Below, piece after piece: positions 43,641-53,114 of a stretch of DNA of 64,000 nt. Every line of letters starts with the position of its first letter. Position 1 is the stretch's first letter. Origin of the DNA: CAUYUA01 sp963575675 (GTDB lineage Bacteria; Pseudomonadota; Alphaproteobacteria; Azospirillales; Azospirillaceae); assembly GCA_963575675.1 (NCBI GenBank), contig CAUYUA010000228.1, positions 1-64,000 on the forward strand, given 5' to 3'. The position numbers and the translations under genes are program-made. Below the pieces are notes generated by a model. It had not been told where the DNA came from and did no database searches. It saw nothing but the letters and a program-made list of their open reading frames with translations.

Positions 43641-45356
43641 CTAATTCGCTTGACGACGCAAAAAGGCTGGAATGTCCAGAACTTCTTCCTCGGCGGGAGA
43701 AAGCTTTTGACGATCGGCAGAATCAATAGGCTGGCGAGAGGAGGAAGATGGCGAACGTCCAGGAGCGCCGCTTGGAATCGAAGCAACGGAACGCGTTTCT
43801 GCGGGCCCTTCGTTCTCACGGCGCGGCTTGTTGACGCCCAACCCTACACGTTCGAAGAACGAGGGACGTTTGCGAGGGCGATCGTCGGAATCTTCGTCAT
43901 CCGTGCTGGACACAACGCTTGGACGCCCCGCCGAAGAGCGTTCAGACTGAGCCGCTAAAGCAGCGGCGCGAGCGCCGGCGTCTGCCGGCTTGGGCGCAAT
44001 GAATGCGCCATTGACGCGCTCTCCGCGCAAGGGGCCAACAGCGGCGCGCGCAGCGGCGTTGGCGTTTTTGTTCAGAGCTTCATAGGATTCGCTCTGAACA
44101 TTGGCGGCGGGACGCGACTCGGAAGAGAGCGACGGCATTGCGGCGACGGCCGTTGATTGCTCTGAATCCGGAATGCGCGCAGAGACAACAGCCTGAGCGC
44201 CCATGGCGACGGAAGCCGTTGGAGACGGAGGCATCGGCGCGGCGACCATAGCAGCATGATAGTCGGCGCGCATTTGCGCTGTCGGCGCGGAAGAGTCGAC
44301 ACGCGGTTTGCCGCGATCCCCTCCCGTTAACGAGAAAGCGGCGTTCGACGCAACGCCAACGGCGTTGGAGGCGGACGGACGAGTTGCCGAACAGGCGTCT
44401 ATGCCTGTGGCCACCACAGACACGCGCATGGTGCCGTCAAGCGAACTGTCGAAGGTGGAGCCGAAGATGATGTTGGCTTCGGGATCGACTTCATCGCGAA
44501 TGCGGTTGGCGGCTTCATCGACCTCGAAGAGGGTCATGTCGTAACCGCCCGTGATGTTGATCAGAACGCCGCGCGCGCCCTTCATCGACACATCATCGAG
44601 CAACGGATTGGAAATGGCGGCTTCAGCAGCTTCAATAGCTCGTCGATCTCCCGTAGCCTCGCCGGTGCCCATCATTGCCTTACCCATCTCGGTCATCACT
44701 GAGCGGATATCGGCGAAATCGAGATTGATCAAACCGGGCATCACCATCAAGTCGGTCACGCCGCGCACGCCCGAGTGCAGCACGTCATCGGCCATTTTGA
44801 AGGCGTCGGCGAAGGTCGTTTTCTCATTAGCGATGCGAAAGAGATTTTGGTTCGGAATAACAATTAACGTATCAACATATTGTTGTAAGTCGGCAATGCC
44901 GGATTCCGCCAACCGCATCCGGTGAGCCCCTTCGAAATGGAAAGGTTTCGTCACCACGCCAACAGTCAAAATTCCGCGCTCCCGCGCTGCGCGCGCGATC
45001 ACCGGCGCGGCGCCGGTGCCGGTTCCGCCCCCCATGCCTGCGGTGATGAACACCATGTTGGCGCCGTCGAGAAAAGTGATGATTTCATCAATTTGCTCTT
45101 CAGCGGCGGCGCGACCAATATCCGGGCGCGATCCCGCTCCCAAGCCTCGGGTGATCGTTGTGCCGAGTTGTAGGCGTTTTTGCGCCAGACTTCCGTTCAG
45201 AGCCTGGGCGTCGGTATTGCCGACGACAAAATCAACACCTTCCAGATTGGAGCGAATCATGTTGTTGACGGCGTTTCCACCTGCGCCGCCGACGCCGAAA
45301 ACAGTAATGCGTGGTTTCAGTTCAGTTTCGATCTTAGGCAGACTCACGTTAATCAT
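43641..45356 (-). CDS. ftsZ: Cell division GTPase FtsZ
   Basis: Tubulin-like GTPase that forms the division ring. The N-terminal 320 residues hold the GTPase core: GVGGAGGNAVNNMI, the tubulin signature GGGTGTGAAPVIA, and MKGARGVLINITGG. A long disordered linker (about 325-555), rich in Ala, Ser, Arg and Pro, follows, then the conserved tail DIPAFLRRQAN that binds FtsA. At 571 aa it is in the long range seen in alphaproteobacteria. GAGGGAG precedes ATG 45356. It is separated from ftsA by about 690 bp, so it is likely to have its own promoters. Confidence 0.98.
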   Translation of the reverse strand: MINVSLPKIETELKPRITVFGVGGAGGNAVNNMIRSNLEGVDFVVGNTDAQALNGSLAQKRLQLGTTITRGLGAGSRPDIGRAAAEEQIDEIITFLDGANMVFITAGMGGGTGTGAAPVIARAARERGILTVGVVTKPFHFEGAHRMRLAESGIADLQQYVDTLIVIPNQNLFRIANEKTTFADAFKMADDVLHSGVRGVTDLMVMPGLINLDFADIRSVMTEMGKAMMGTGEATGDRRAIEAAEAAISNPLLDDVSMKGARGVLINITGGYDMTLFEVDEAANRIRDEVDPEANIIFGSTFDSSLDGTMRVSVVATGIDACSATRPSASNAVGVASNAAFSLTGGDRGKPRVDSSAPTAQMRADYHAAMVAAPMPPSPTASVAMGAQAVVSARIPDSEQSTAVAAMPSLSSESRPAANVQSESYEALNKNANAAARAAVGPLRGERVNGAFIAPKPADAGARAAALAAQSERSSAGRPSVVSSTDDEDSDDRPRKRPSFFERVGLGVNKPRRENEGPAETRSVASIPSGAPGRSPSSSSRQPIDSADRQKLSPAEEEVLDIPAFLRRQAN

Positions 45357-46049
45357 GATAAACTCCCTCTCTCTCTCGTAAACCTTAGAGGCTGTTCTTC
45401 TCGACTCTACGCCGAATGGATTTCAGCCCCTTGTTGTTTTTTGAACAAGCCGTTGAACAACCGTCCGCTATCACTTTATTTAGAGTTCCGGAGTAATCGA
45501 CCCGCATCGACTAAGTCCGGCATTCTCTGTTTTAGACGAGATTTTTTTTAGCTTTTTGGTCTGTATGCTTTTAATTTCTATTTTGGCGCCGTGTTGTATT
45601 TCTGCATTATGCTCACTCATCGCGTTAAGGGGTTTGCGTTCGCATAGAATGCTCTGCGATCGCAGAGACTTTACTATTTTGTGACATAATACTCATGCGA
45701 CCGAACTCTTTACACGAGGCGAAAATTATGACTTATTACTCTTAACATCCCGCAATGTCTCCATCACGATCATGGATGATGCAAGACTATAGCTTTGCTT
45801 CCACCGTTCACACGTTCACAGCTCTTGCGATTTTTGACCGGGCTTCCATAGACCCTATATGGTTTTTGGGCTAGTCGTGATATCGCGCGTCCAACTCTTT
45901 CGGATGTTTACTCACAGGAATATCCATAGAAAATTTTGGACGTGAAGGGCTTTGAGCATAGGTTTATGGAAAATTTCACATGTTTCCAGCTTAATCCTCT
46001 TGCTTTCTCCTTGTATGTTCTTGTTTGTCTCTTGTTTTGATCTTTTTTG
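45357..46049. promoter_or_regulatory. Long ftsA-ftsZ spacer, probable ftsZ promoter region
   Basis: About 690 bp without a supported gene, unusually long inside a dcw cluster. A perfect 16-bp palindrome CTCTGCGATCGCAGAG lies at 45652-45667, about 300 bp upstream of ftsZ, and could be a regulator site. Specific promoter boxes could not be assigned with confidence. Confidence 0.5.
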
Positions 46050-47327
46050 TTATAAATAATCGCGAAGCCACATTCCGACTCGACCCCAAAGGTTGCCGGA
46101 ATGGATCATCTCCGGCGCAGCAATCGGAGCTTCAATCGGATGCCGGGCAGCATGCAGCAACAAACCGGCAACGGTGGAAAAGGCGGGGCCGCCGGTCAGT
46201 TCGACCAAGCCGCGAATCTTGGTCGGACGCCCGAGACGCACTTGCTTGTCGAGAACAAGTTGAGCCAACTCGCGCGTATTGGGCAATTGACTGGCGCCTC
46301 CGGTAAGCACCACTCGACGTCCGGCGAGCTTGGCCATGCCGCTTTCCTCCAAGCGACAACGAACCAATTCGAAGATTTCTTCCAAGCGCGGTTGAATGAT
46401 GCCGACCAACAGAGATTTGGGCACAGGATTGGAGCGTCCACGGTCTTCCTCGCCGATTTGGGGCACATCAATCACTTCGCGCTCATCAGAGGTTCCGGCG
46501 ATGGCGCTGCCATAAAGAGTTTTCATCCGTTCGGCGTGAACCACCGGCGTCGTCAAGCCGCGAGCGATATCGTTGGTGACATGAGCCCCCCCCACCGGCA
46601 CGCTGTCGATGTAGATCAGATTTCCATCGAAAAACACCGATATCGTTGTGACGCCGCCCCCCATATCGATGCAGGTGACGCCGAGCTGAGTTTCGTCTTC
46701 GACCAAGCACGCCAAACCGGATGCATAAGCGCTGACCACATGCGACTCAATGTCGATGTGACAACGGCTCACGCAAGTTTTGATGTTGCGCACCGCTCCG
46801 GCTCCGGCGGAGATCAGCATGACCTGCACGCCCAACTTTTCGCCGAACATACCGCGTGGATCGCGAATGCCTCGGTTTCCATCAAGCACGAATCCTGTGG
46901 GAATCGCGTGGATCAGTTCGGATTCTTCATTGATGTACTGAATGCGGCTTTGGTTTATGGCGCGCCGCAAATCCAGTTCTGTAACTTCACGCTCCATCAC
47001 GGGCGCTTCGACGAAGACGCTCTGCGCCGTCGGCTGGCCGCCCGACACATTGACCACTACGCTGCGAATCGTTTCTCCCGCCATTTGTTCTGCGGCGTGA
47101 ACTGCGTTGGAGATTGCCGTCTCAGCGCCCTCCATATTGATGATAGCGCCGGCCTTGACGCCCAAAGAGCTTTGGTGACCAACGCCGATCACCTGGACGC
47201 CGCCTGCGTCATCCACACGCGCGATGAAGCAGCAAACTTTGGTCGATCCAATGTCGAGGGCCGCGATGACCCCACCGCGCAACGCTTTCCGAGTTTTTTT
47301 TCCGCCGTTGTAGGTCATCATGCCCAT
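46050..47327 (-). CDS. ftsA: Cell division protein FtsA
   Basis: Actin-like protein that links FtsZ to the membrane. The marks are IAALDIGSTKVCCFIA (phosphate loop), NVSGGQPTAQSV, TCIDMGGGVTTISVF and VVLTGGASQLPN; the C-terminal amphipathic helix GRVGMWLRDYL is the membrane anchor. The start ATG 47327 has GGAG at about 10 nt and gives 425 aa. The frame continues open to ATG 47414, adding 29 basic residues not typical of the family. It lies downstream of ftsQ with a gap of about 250 bp. Confidence 0.95.
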   Translation of the reverse strand: MGMMTYNGGKKTRKALRGGVIAALDIGSTKVCCFIARVDDAGGVQVIGVGHQSSLGVKAGAIINMEGAETAISNAVHAAEQMAGETIRSVVVNVSGGQPTAQSVFVEAPVMEREVTELDLRRAINQSRIQYINEESELIHAIPTGFVLDGNRGIRDPRGMFGEKLGVQVMLISAGAGAVRNIKTCVSRCHIDIESHVVSAYASGLACLVEDETQLGVTCIDMGGGVTTISVFFDGNLIYIDSVPVGGAHVTNDIARGLTTPVVHAERMKTLYGSAIAGTSDEREVIDVPQIGEEDRGRSNPVPKSLLVGIIQPRLEEIFELVRCRLEESGMAKLAGRRVVLTGGASQLPNTRELAQLVLDKQVRLGRPTKIRGLVELTGGPAFSTVAGLLLHAARHPIEAPIAAPEMIHSGNLWGRVGMWLRDYL

Positions 47328-47583
47328 ACTCGCCGTCTCCGTTCTTTCATTCGCAATTTCAAATAACGCGCTCTGTTGTTTTGATCGTCGCTTGCGACGG
47401 GAAGCCCTCCCCATAGATCCTCGTCTTTCGGCAAACCTCGACCTTGTTGTCTTCTTCTTGCTCCGTTATTTTCGCCCGAAGCTTTTGGTCCTCTTGTTTC
47501 CATAAACGCCCCATTGTTCTGGATTGGTCTACGCGCTTCGGCTTCCTTGCGATTTTGGCCGACAAAATCTTCCGCATCTTTTT

Positions 47584-48486
47584 TTATGTCTTATTACTTC
47601 CCGGTTTTTCCGGAGGACGCCGTTTTTGTGCGGATTCTGCGCTGGTTTGCACGATCAAACGATCGGGCAAGCGTAGATCCACGGCAACCACGTCGCGATC
47701 CAACAAAGACTTTGTTCCCACCAAATCTTCCAGAACTTGCAACGCGCGAACAATGTCGGCTTCGGGCAAACGAACATCGATTCCGTTGTCGAGCCGCAAA
47801 TCCCAGCGTCGCCCCCCCACCCACACGGCGGCTTCGACGCGCTTGGCGATGTTCGGAGCCAGTTTCAGTTGCGTCAGCAGGCCGGGAGTTCGCGCCGGAG
47901 CGTCCGGACCAACCACGATCAACAGGCGTGTAAAGTGATCGATCTGTTGATCCGACAACACGGAACCATTGCGATCGATCACCACCAGCTTACGGTCGTG
48001 TTGCCACAGCGCCATAGGCTGACGTTCCGTAATTCGAATAAAGATGGTGTCGGGCAAACGCCGCTCCACCGCAGCTTCGGCCACCCAAGGCAGACGCTCC
48101 AATTCGGCGCGCGCTTGCGTCGGGCTGAACTCCAAGATCGGATCGCCGCGTCGCACCCGCAGCGAGCGCAACAACATTTCCTTGCCTGACTCGACCCGTC
48201 CTTCGACCAACACATCGTTGATTGCAAAACCAATTTGCGCTGTAAAACCAAAAAAACCGTTGCGGACGTTCTCCACGCCGGAAGAAATCCACCCGGCTTG
48301 CCAGAGCCACAGCAAGCTACCGAGCGAGGCCGCGCTGAGACCAACGCGGACGCCATAACGATGTGTCAGTTCCAACCAACGCGGCATGGCGCGACGGCGA
48401 TTGGCGCGGGCCGCCGCGTGAGCCATGGCGTGGCGCGCTTGATAATCCACGCCGCCCATGTCCGTGTTGGGCTTTAAGCGGGACAT
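47584..48486 (-). CDS. ftsQ: Cell division protein FtsQ
   Basis: A 300-aa bitopic protein of the divisome. After a basic cytoplasmic part (about 45 residues) comes a membrane segment GVRVGLSAASLGSLLWLWQAGW, then a POTRA domain (VLVEGRVESGKEMLLRSLRVRRGDPI, PWVAEAAVERRLPDTIFIRITERQP) and a FtsQ-type domain with ITERQPMALWQ and DLRLPDRLIVQ. It overlaps the end of ddl by 13 bp. The Lys/Arg/Pro-rich C-terminus is short. Confidence 0.95.
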   Translation of the reverse strand: MSRLKPNTDMGGVDYQARHAMAHAAARANRRRAMPRWLELTHRYGVRVGLSAASLGSLLWLWQAGWISSGVENVRNGFFGFTAQIGFAINDVLVEGRVESGKEMLLRSLRVRRGDPILEFSPTQARAELERLPWVAEAAVERRLPDTIFIRITERQPMALWQHDRKLVVIDRNGSVLSDQQIDHFTRLLIVVGPDAPARTPGLLTQLKLAPNIAKRVEAAVWVGGRRWDLRLDNGIDVRLPEADIVRALQVLEDLVGTKSLLDRDVVAVDLRLPDRLIVQTSAESAQKRRPPEKPGSNKT

Positions 48487-49391
48487 ACCGCGTGCTCCAC
48501 GATCCAGTTCACCAGCTCATGATATGAGACGCCGACATGCGCCGCTTGTTCGGGCACCAAAGACAATGGAGTCATTCCGGGTTGCGTGTTGATCTCCAAG
48601 AAGAACAACCCTTCGACGCCGGGACGAGAGTCGTCATAGCGGAAATCGCTGCGGCTAACGCCGCGACAGCCTAACGTGCGGTGCGCCAACACCGCCAGAC
48701 GCTGCGCTTCGGAATAGACTTCGACCGGCAAGGGAGCCGGAATGACATGATGTGCGTGACCTGCGGTGTATTTGGCGGTGAAATCGAACAATCCGCCGGA
48801 AAAGCGAATTTCCGTCACCGCCAAAGCCCGATCGTCCATGACGCCGACGGTCAATTCGCGACCGGGAATGAAAGCTTCCACCATCACGCGCTCGCCGAAG
48901 GTCCATTGATCGGCGTTTAGGAACGGCGAATCGCCCACCTCAACCAAGGTCACGCCCACTGTCGACCCTTCGTCGACAGGCTTTACGATGTATGGAGGCG
49001 GCAGAGGATGACACGTGCCGACCTCTTCGCGACGCAGCACGACGCCGCGCGGCGAAGGCACGCCGACGGCAGCCAACACCTGCTTGGTCATCGGCTTGTC
49101 CATCGCCACCGCCGAAGCCAAAACTCCGGAGTGAGAATAAGGAACGCCAAGAAACTCCAAAACCGCCTGCACGCAGCCGTCTTCTCCGCCACGTCCATGC
49201 AGAGCGTTGAACACCACGTCCGGTTTCGGAGTCAAAGCCGCCAATAAACTGGAGAGGTCGCGCCGAACATCAATCATCGTCACGCGATGGCCGCATTCGG
49301 CCAGAGCCTTGGCAACCTCCGCTCCGCTGGCCAATGAGACTGCGCGCTCAGCGGACCATCCTCCCATCAAGACTGCAACGTGTCGGCTCAT
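48474..49391 (-). CDS. ddl: D-alanine--D-alanine ligase
   Basis: ATP-grasp enzyme making D-Ala-D-Ala for the peptidoglycan stem. The 305-aa protein has VLMGGWSAERAVSLASG, ALHGRGGEDGCVQAVLE, YIVKPVDEGSTVGV and the metal-binding end FLEINTQPGMTPLSLVPEQA. It overlaps murB by 4 bp (ATGA) and ftsQ by 13 bp. All catalytic segments appear intact. Confidence 0.97.
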   Translation of the reverse strand: MSRHVAVLMGGWSAERAVSLASGAEVAKALAECGHRVTMIDVRRDLSSLLAALTPKPDVVFNALHGRGGEDGCVQAVLEFLGVPYSHSGVLASAVAMDKPMTKQVLAAVGVPSPRGVVLRREEVGTCHPLPPPYIVKPVDEGSTVGVTLVEVGDSPFLNADQWTFGERVMVEAFIPGRELTVGVMDDRALAVTEIRFSGGLFDFTAKYTAGHAHHVIPAPLPVEVYSEAQRLAVLAHRTLGCRGVSRSDFRYDDSRPGVEGLFFLEINTQPGMTPLSLVPEQAAHVGVSYHELVNWIVEHAVCPA

Positions 49392-50386
49392 GACGGTTCT
49401 CCTGTATTGTTGAGGATGGTTCTATCAAGATTCGAGGCCGAGGAACGTCCAATCCGACGAATTTCCCACTCCAAACGCACGCCGGAGGTCTCAAATACCC
49501 GCCAGCGCACTTCCTCACCCAACGCCTCTAAGTCTCGCGCGGTCGCCTGCCCCAGATTCAGCAAAAAATTGCAATGTTTTTCTGATATCTGAGCGTCTCC
49601 GCGCCGCAAACCACGACATCCGGCGCGATCAATCAATTCCCAGGCTTTGGCTCCACCAGGGGGATTGGCGAAGGTTGATCCTCCCGTGCGCGCGCGAACG
49701 GGTTGACTTGCGGCCCGCGTCTCATCGATCTCGGTGATTTTGCGCCCAATGTCCAAAGCGTTTCCGGGGCTCCCCTGCAAAACGGCCCGCGTGAAAATCC
49801 AGTCCGCCGGAGCGTCGCAATGACGATAAGTCAACTTCAGTTCCGCCGCTGGAATCCGATGAACGCACCCGCGCCGATCCACCGCTTCGACTTCGATCAA
49901 CACATCGACCATTTCGCGGCCATAAGCGCCTGCATTCATGCGCAAAGCTCCGCCGATGGTTCCCGGAATGCCGGAAAGAAATTCCAGTCCGGCGATCTCG
50001 GCGTCGCGGGCGGCCAACGCCACAGTGCGGTCCAAGGCTCCGGCGCCAACTGTAATTCTGTGAGTTTCAACATCCACCGCAGTCGAGGCGAAGCTTCCCC
50101 CCAGACGAATCAACACGCCAGAAACGCCGCCGTCGCGGATCAGCAGATTCGAAGCGACGCCGATCACGGTGACGGGAATTTCTTCCGGCAATTTCGCTAA
50201 AAAACCGCTGAGGTCTTCAACATCGACCGGACGAAACAACACCTCCGCCGGTCCGCCGACCCGAAACCATGTCAAAGCGGCCAAAGGCGCTTCAGCGCTC
50301 AAACGCCCGCGCGCCGGAGGCAATCGATCGATCAAATGAGCGTTATTCTCGGACATAACCGTTGCAGTTTGCAAAAGCATGGTCAT
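49388..50386 (-). CDS. murB: UDP-N-acetylmuramate dehydrogenase MurB
   Basis: FAD enzyme that reduces UDP-GlcNAc-enolpyruvate to UDP-MurNAc. The 332-aa protein has TWFRVGGPAEVLFRP, IPVTVIGVASNLLIRDGGV, FLSGIPGTIGGALRMNAGAYG (split here as family signature), RTGGSTFANP and a C-terminal Glu-containing tail. The start is ATG 50386, in an ATGA overlap with the murC stop; the in-frame GTG at 50476 lies deep in murC. Confidence 0.96.
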   Translation of the reverse strand: MTMLLQTATVMSENNAHLIDRLPPARGRLSAEAPLAALTWFRVGGPAEVLFRPVDVEDLSGFLAKLPEEIPVTVIGVASNLLIRDGGVSGVLIRLGGSFASTAVDVETHRITVGAGALDRTVALAARDAEIAGLEFLSGIPGTIGGALRMNAGAYGREMVDVLIEVEAVDRRGCVHRIPAAELKLTYRHCDAPADWIFTRAVLQGSPGNALDIGRKITEIDETRAASQPVRARTGGSTFANPPGGAKAWELIDRAGCRGLRRGDAQISEKHCNFLLNLGQATARDLEALGEEVRWRVFETSGVRLEWEIRRIGRSSASNLDRTILNNTGEPS

Positions 50387-51828
50387 TGTCCGGTTCTCCC
50401 TGCGGCTTCGAAAGCGCGATCCAGCTCGGCGGGCAGCGCGTTGGCCCAAGCGCTGATTGATCCCGCTCCCAGACACACCACCAAATCTCCGGGTTGCGCC
50501 ATACCGCGAATTTGCTCGGCCAATTGCTCCGATCCGGCCAAGGGAAGCGCCATGCGATGACCGCGCATCCGCAATCCCTGCACCAAAGCGTCGCGATCGA
50601 CGCCGGGAATCGGCGCTTCACCCGCCGGATAAACGTCGGCGACCACCACGGCGTCGGCGTCGTTGAAGCACGAGCAAAACTCTTCAAACAAACTGTGCAA
50701 GCGCGTGTAACGGTGCGGCTGAACCACGGCGATTACTCGACCGCGCGTGGCTGTGCGGGCGGCGCTCAACACGGCGCCGATTTCCACCGGATGATGGCCG
50801 TAATCGTCGATCACAGTGATTCCGTTAGAGACGCCGGTGCGGGTGAAACGACGCTTGACGCCGCCAAATCCAGACAGAGCCTTTTTCATCACCTCGCCGG
50901 ACAACCCCATTTCGTAGCCGACCGAGATCGAAGCCAGAGCGTTCTGAACATTGTGCCGGCCATACATGGGTAAATGCACGTCGGTGATCTGAATCGGCTG
51001 CGGCAGAGCCGCCCGAGTTCCGGCGCGATAACTGATCGAAACATCGAATCGCGCGCCTTCTGGTCCCAACTCAACATTCAGCCCCCGCACATCCGCCTGC
51101 GCGGCGAAACCGTAAGTGACCAAACGACGATCAGGAACGCGGGGAATCATCGCCTGAACTTCTTGATGGTCTAAGCACAACGCCGCAAAGCCATAGAACG
51201 GAATATTTTGAACGAAATTATCGAACGCCTCACGCACGCGATCGAAACTTCCATAGTGATCCATGTGCTCGGGATCAATGTTGGTGACGATGGCGATGGT
51301 TGCCGGCAACTTCAGGAACGATCCATCGGACTCGTCCGCCTCAACCACCATCCACTCGCCGCCGCCGAGCCGCGTGTTGGTGCCGTAAGCGTTAATAATG
51401 CCGCCATTGATCACTGTTGGATCCAAACCGGCTTGCTCCAACAGAGTTCCGACCATTGAAGTGGTGGTGGTTTTTCCATGAGTGCCGCCCACCGCCACCG
51501 ACATTTTCAAGCGCATAAGCTCGCCGAGCATTTCCGCGCGCCGCACCACCGGAATCAAATGCGCGCGCGCCGCGACCAGTTCGGGATTGTCGCGCTTTAC
51601 CGCCGAAGACACGACGACGACCGCCGCTTTTCCAAGATTTTCAGCTTTATGACCGATCGAAACCGGAATTCCCAGAGCCCGCAACCTTTTGACGTTGGCG
51701 TTTTCCGCAATATCCGAACCCTGCACGTCATACCCAAGGTTTTTGAGAACCTCAGCAATGCCGCTCATGCCGATGCCGCCGACGCCGACGAAGTGCATGG
51801 TTCCAATGGTCAGAGATAAATTTTTCAT
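50383..51828 (-). CDS. murC: UDP-N-acetylmuramate--L-alanine ligase MurC
   Basis: Mur ligase adding the first amino acid (L-Ala) to UDP-MurNAc. The 481-aa protein has the N-terminal HFVGVGGIGMSGIAEVL, the P-loop GGTHGKTTTTSMVG, the second-domain marks EADESDGSFL and NIDPEHMDHYG, and the C-terminal DDYGHHPVEI and QPHRYTR. It overlaps murG by 4 bp. Confidence 0.97.
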   Translation of the reverse strand: MKNLSLTIGTMHFVGVGGIGMSGIAEVLKNLGYDVQGSDIAENANVKRLRALGIPVSIGHKAENLGKAAVVVVSSAVKRDNPELVAARAHLIPVVRRAEMLGELMRLKMSVAVGGTHGKTTTTSMVGTLLEQAGLDPTVINGGIINAYGTNTRLGGGEWMVVEADESDGSFLKLPATIAIVTNIDPEHMDHYGSFDRVREAFDNFVQNIPFYGFAALCLDHQEVQAMIPRVPDRRLVTYGFAAQADVRGLNVELGPEGARFDVSISYRAGTRAALPQPIQITDVHLPMYGRHNVQNALASISVGYEMGLSGEVMKKALSGFGGVKRRFTRTGVSNGITVIDDYGHHPVEIGAVLSAARTATRGRVIAVVQPHRYTRLHSLFEEFCSCFNDADAVVVADVYPAGEAPIPGVDRDALVQGLRMRGHRMALPLAGSEQLAEQIRGMAQPGDLVVCLGAGSISAWANALPAELDRAFEAAGRTGQ

Positions 51829-53114
51829 GCCGCGCTCTCCGAAGTTGAAGGACGGGCGCTCGCGGCGTCCAGAGTCCGGTTGTCGGGAAGAAGAGAAGAC
51901 ACTCGATCGGCGGCGGCGAGGTTTTCGATGGCGAGGTTTTCGATGGGATTTCCAGCCGCCAAGCTCAAAACTGCGTCGGCCAAACGCGCTGCGGCCTCAG
52001 CGGTCCCTTGCGCGCGCGCCGCCGCCGCCGCTTGCGCGAGCAACATTGAGTCGCCGAAGAGAATTTCCAGTCGCGCCGCCAAAGAGGCAGCGGAGAATGT
52101 TTCTTGCGGAATCAACCAACCTCCGCCGCCGGCCTCCAAAGCGCGAGCGTTGGCGGTTTGATGATCGTCCATCGCATAAGGATATGGAACCAAAAGGCTC
52201 GGACGACCGATTGCCGTCAACTCGGCGATTGTTGAGGCTCCTGCCCGACAAATCGCCAGATGACACGCCGCCAAACGAGCCGGAACATCGCGGAAAAACG
52301 GCGAAAGCTCCACTTGGTCGCTCATCCCCGCCTGAGCGTAGATGTTTCCTGCCGATTCCAGGTCTTCCGGACGGCATTGCTGACTGATCTTTAACCGACG
52401 CCGCAAGCCGATCGGAAGACGCGCCATGGCCGCCGGAGCAATCTCACTCAGAATCCGGGCGCCTTGGCTGCCGCCCAAAATGAGAATCCTCAACGGACCT
52501 TCAGGATCGACGACGAACTTCTCTTCCGCCTGCTTGTCGCAAGCGCCTTCGCGGCGACGAAAATCCGCAAAATCCGGACGAACAGGATTGCCGGTGTGAA
52601 TTAGTTTGGCGCGGTCAGCGGGGCGCAACCGCGCGATCTCCGGAAACGCTCCAGCCAAGACATCCGCCCGCCCGATCAACATACGGTTGGCGCGACCAAG
52701 AACCGCGTTTTGCTCATGCAGCATCACGGGCAATCCGGCGGTTTGTGCGGCCCACACCGTCGGAACCGACGGATAACCGCCAAACCCAATCACCGCCGCA
52801 GGCCTCAGAGAACGCAGCAGGGTATGCGCCTGAAAATAGCCGCGCAAAATGTCCGCCGTCATCCGCGCTTTTGCAACCCATCCAGGCGCGATGGTCGCAG
52901 CGCGAATGCGATGTACGGTGACTTCAGGCAATTGTTCTCCAAAAGCGCCACCGCGTCGATCTGTAATTAACGCCACTTTTTGTCCCCGCGTCAACAGCTC
53001 ACGCGCCAGCGCTTCAGCCGGAAACATATGGCCGCCGGTGCCTCCCGCCGCCAGAACGATCGGCTCCAAAGAAGACGCGACGTAGTGTAAGGAGGACGCT
53101 GTCATCGAACTCAT
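51825..53114 (-). CDS. murG: Lipid II synthase MurG
   Basis: Glycosyltransferase that joins GlcNAc to lipid I at the inner face of the membrane. The marks are VLAAGGTGGHMFPAEALA, GFGGYPSVPTVWAA, LHEQNAVLGRANR, ILGGSQGARI, CRAGASTIAEL and LVPYPYAMDDHQTANA. At 429 aa it is longer than usual (about 360) because of a C-terminal tail of about 45 residues that contains the small repeat IENLAIENLA, coded by a 15-bp tandem repeat. It overlaps ftsW by 4 bp (ATGA). Confidence 0.96.
   Translation of the reverse strand: MSSMTASSLHYVASSLEPIVLAAGGTGGHMFPAEALARELLTRGQKVALITDRRGGAFGEQLPEVTVHRIRAATIAPGWVAKARMTADILRGYFQAHTLLRSLRPAAVIGFGGYPSVPTVWAAQTAGLPVMLHEQNAVLGRANRMLIGRADVLAGAFPEIARLRPADRAKLIHTGNPVRPDFADFRRREGACDKQAEEKFVVDPEGPLRILILGGSQGARILSEIAPAAMARLPIGLRRRLKISQQCRPEDLESAGNIYAQAGMSDQVELSPFFRDVPARLAACHLAICRAGASTIAELTAIGRPSLLVPYPYAMDDHQTANARALEAGGGGWLIPQETFSAASLAARLEILFGDSMLLAQAAAAARAQGTAEAAARLADAVLSLAAGNPIENLAIENLAAADRVSSLLPDNRTLDAASARPSTSESAA

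Noticed and set aside
46101..47366. 421-codon plus-strand frame antisense to ftsA
   Set aside because: ftsA has all FtsA motifs on the minus strand; the plus frame is a His/Arg-rich shadow.
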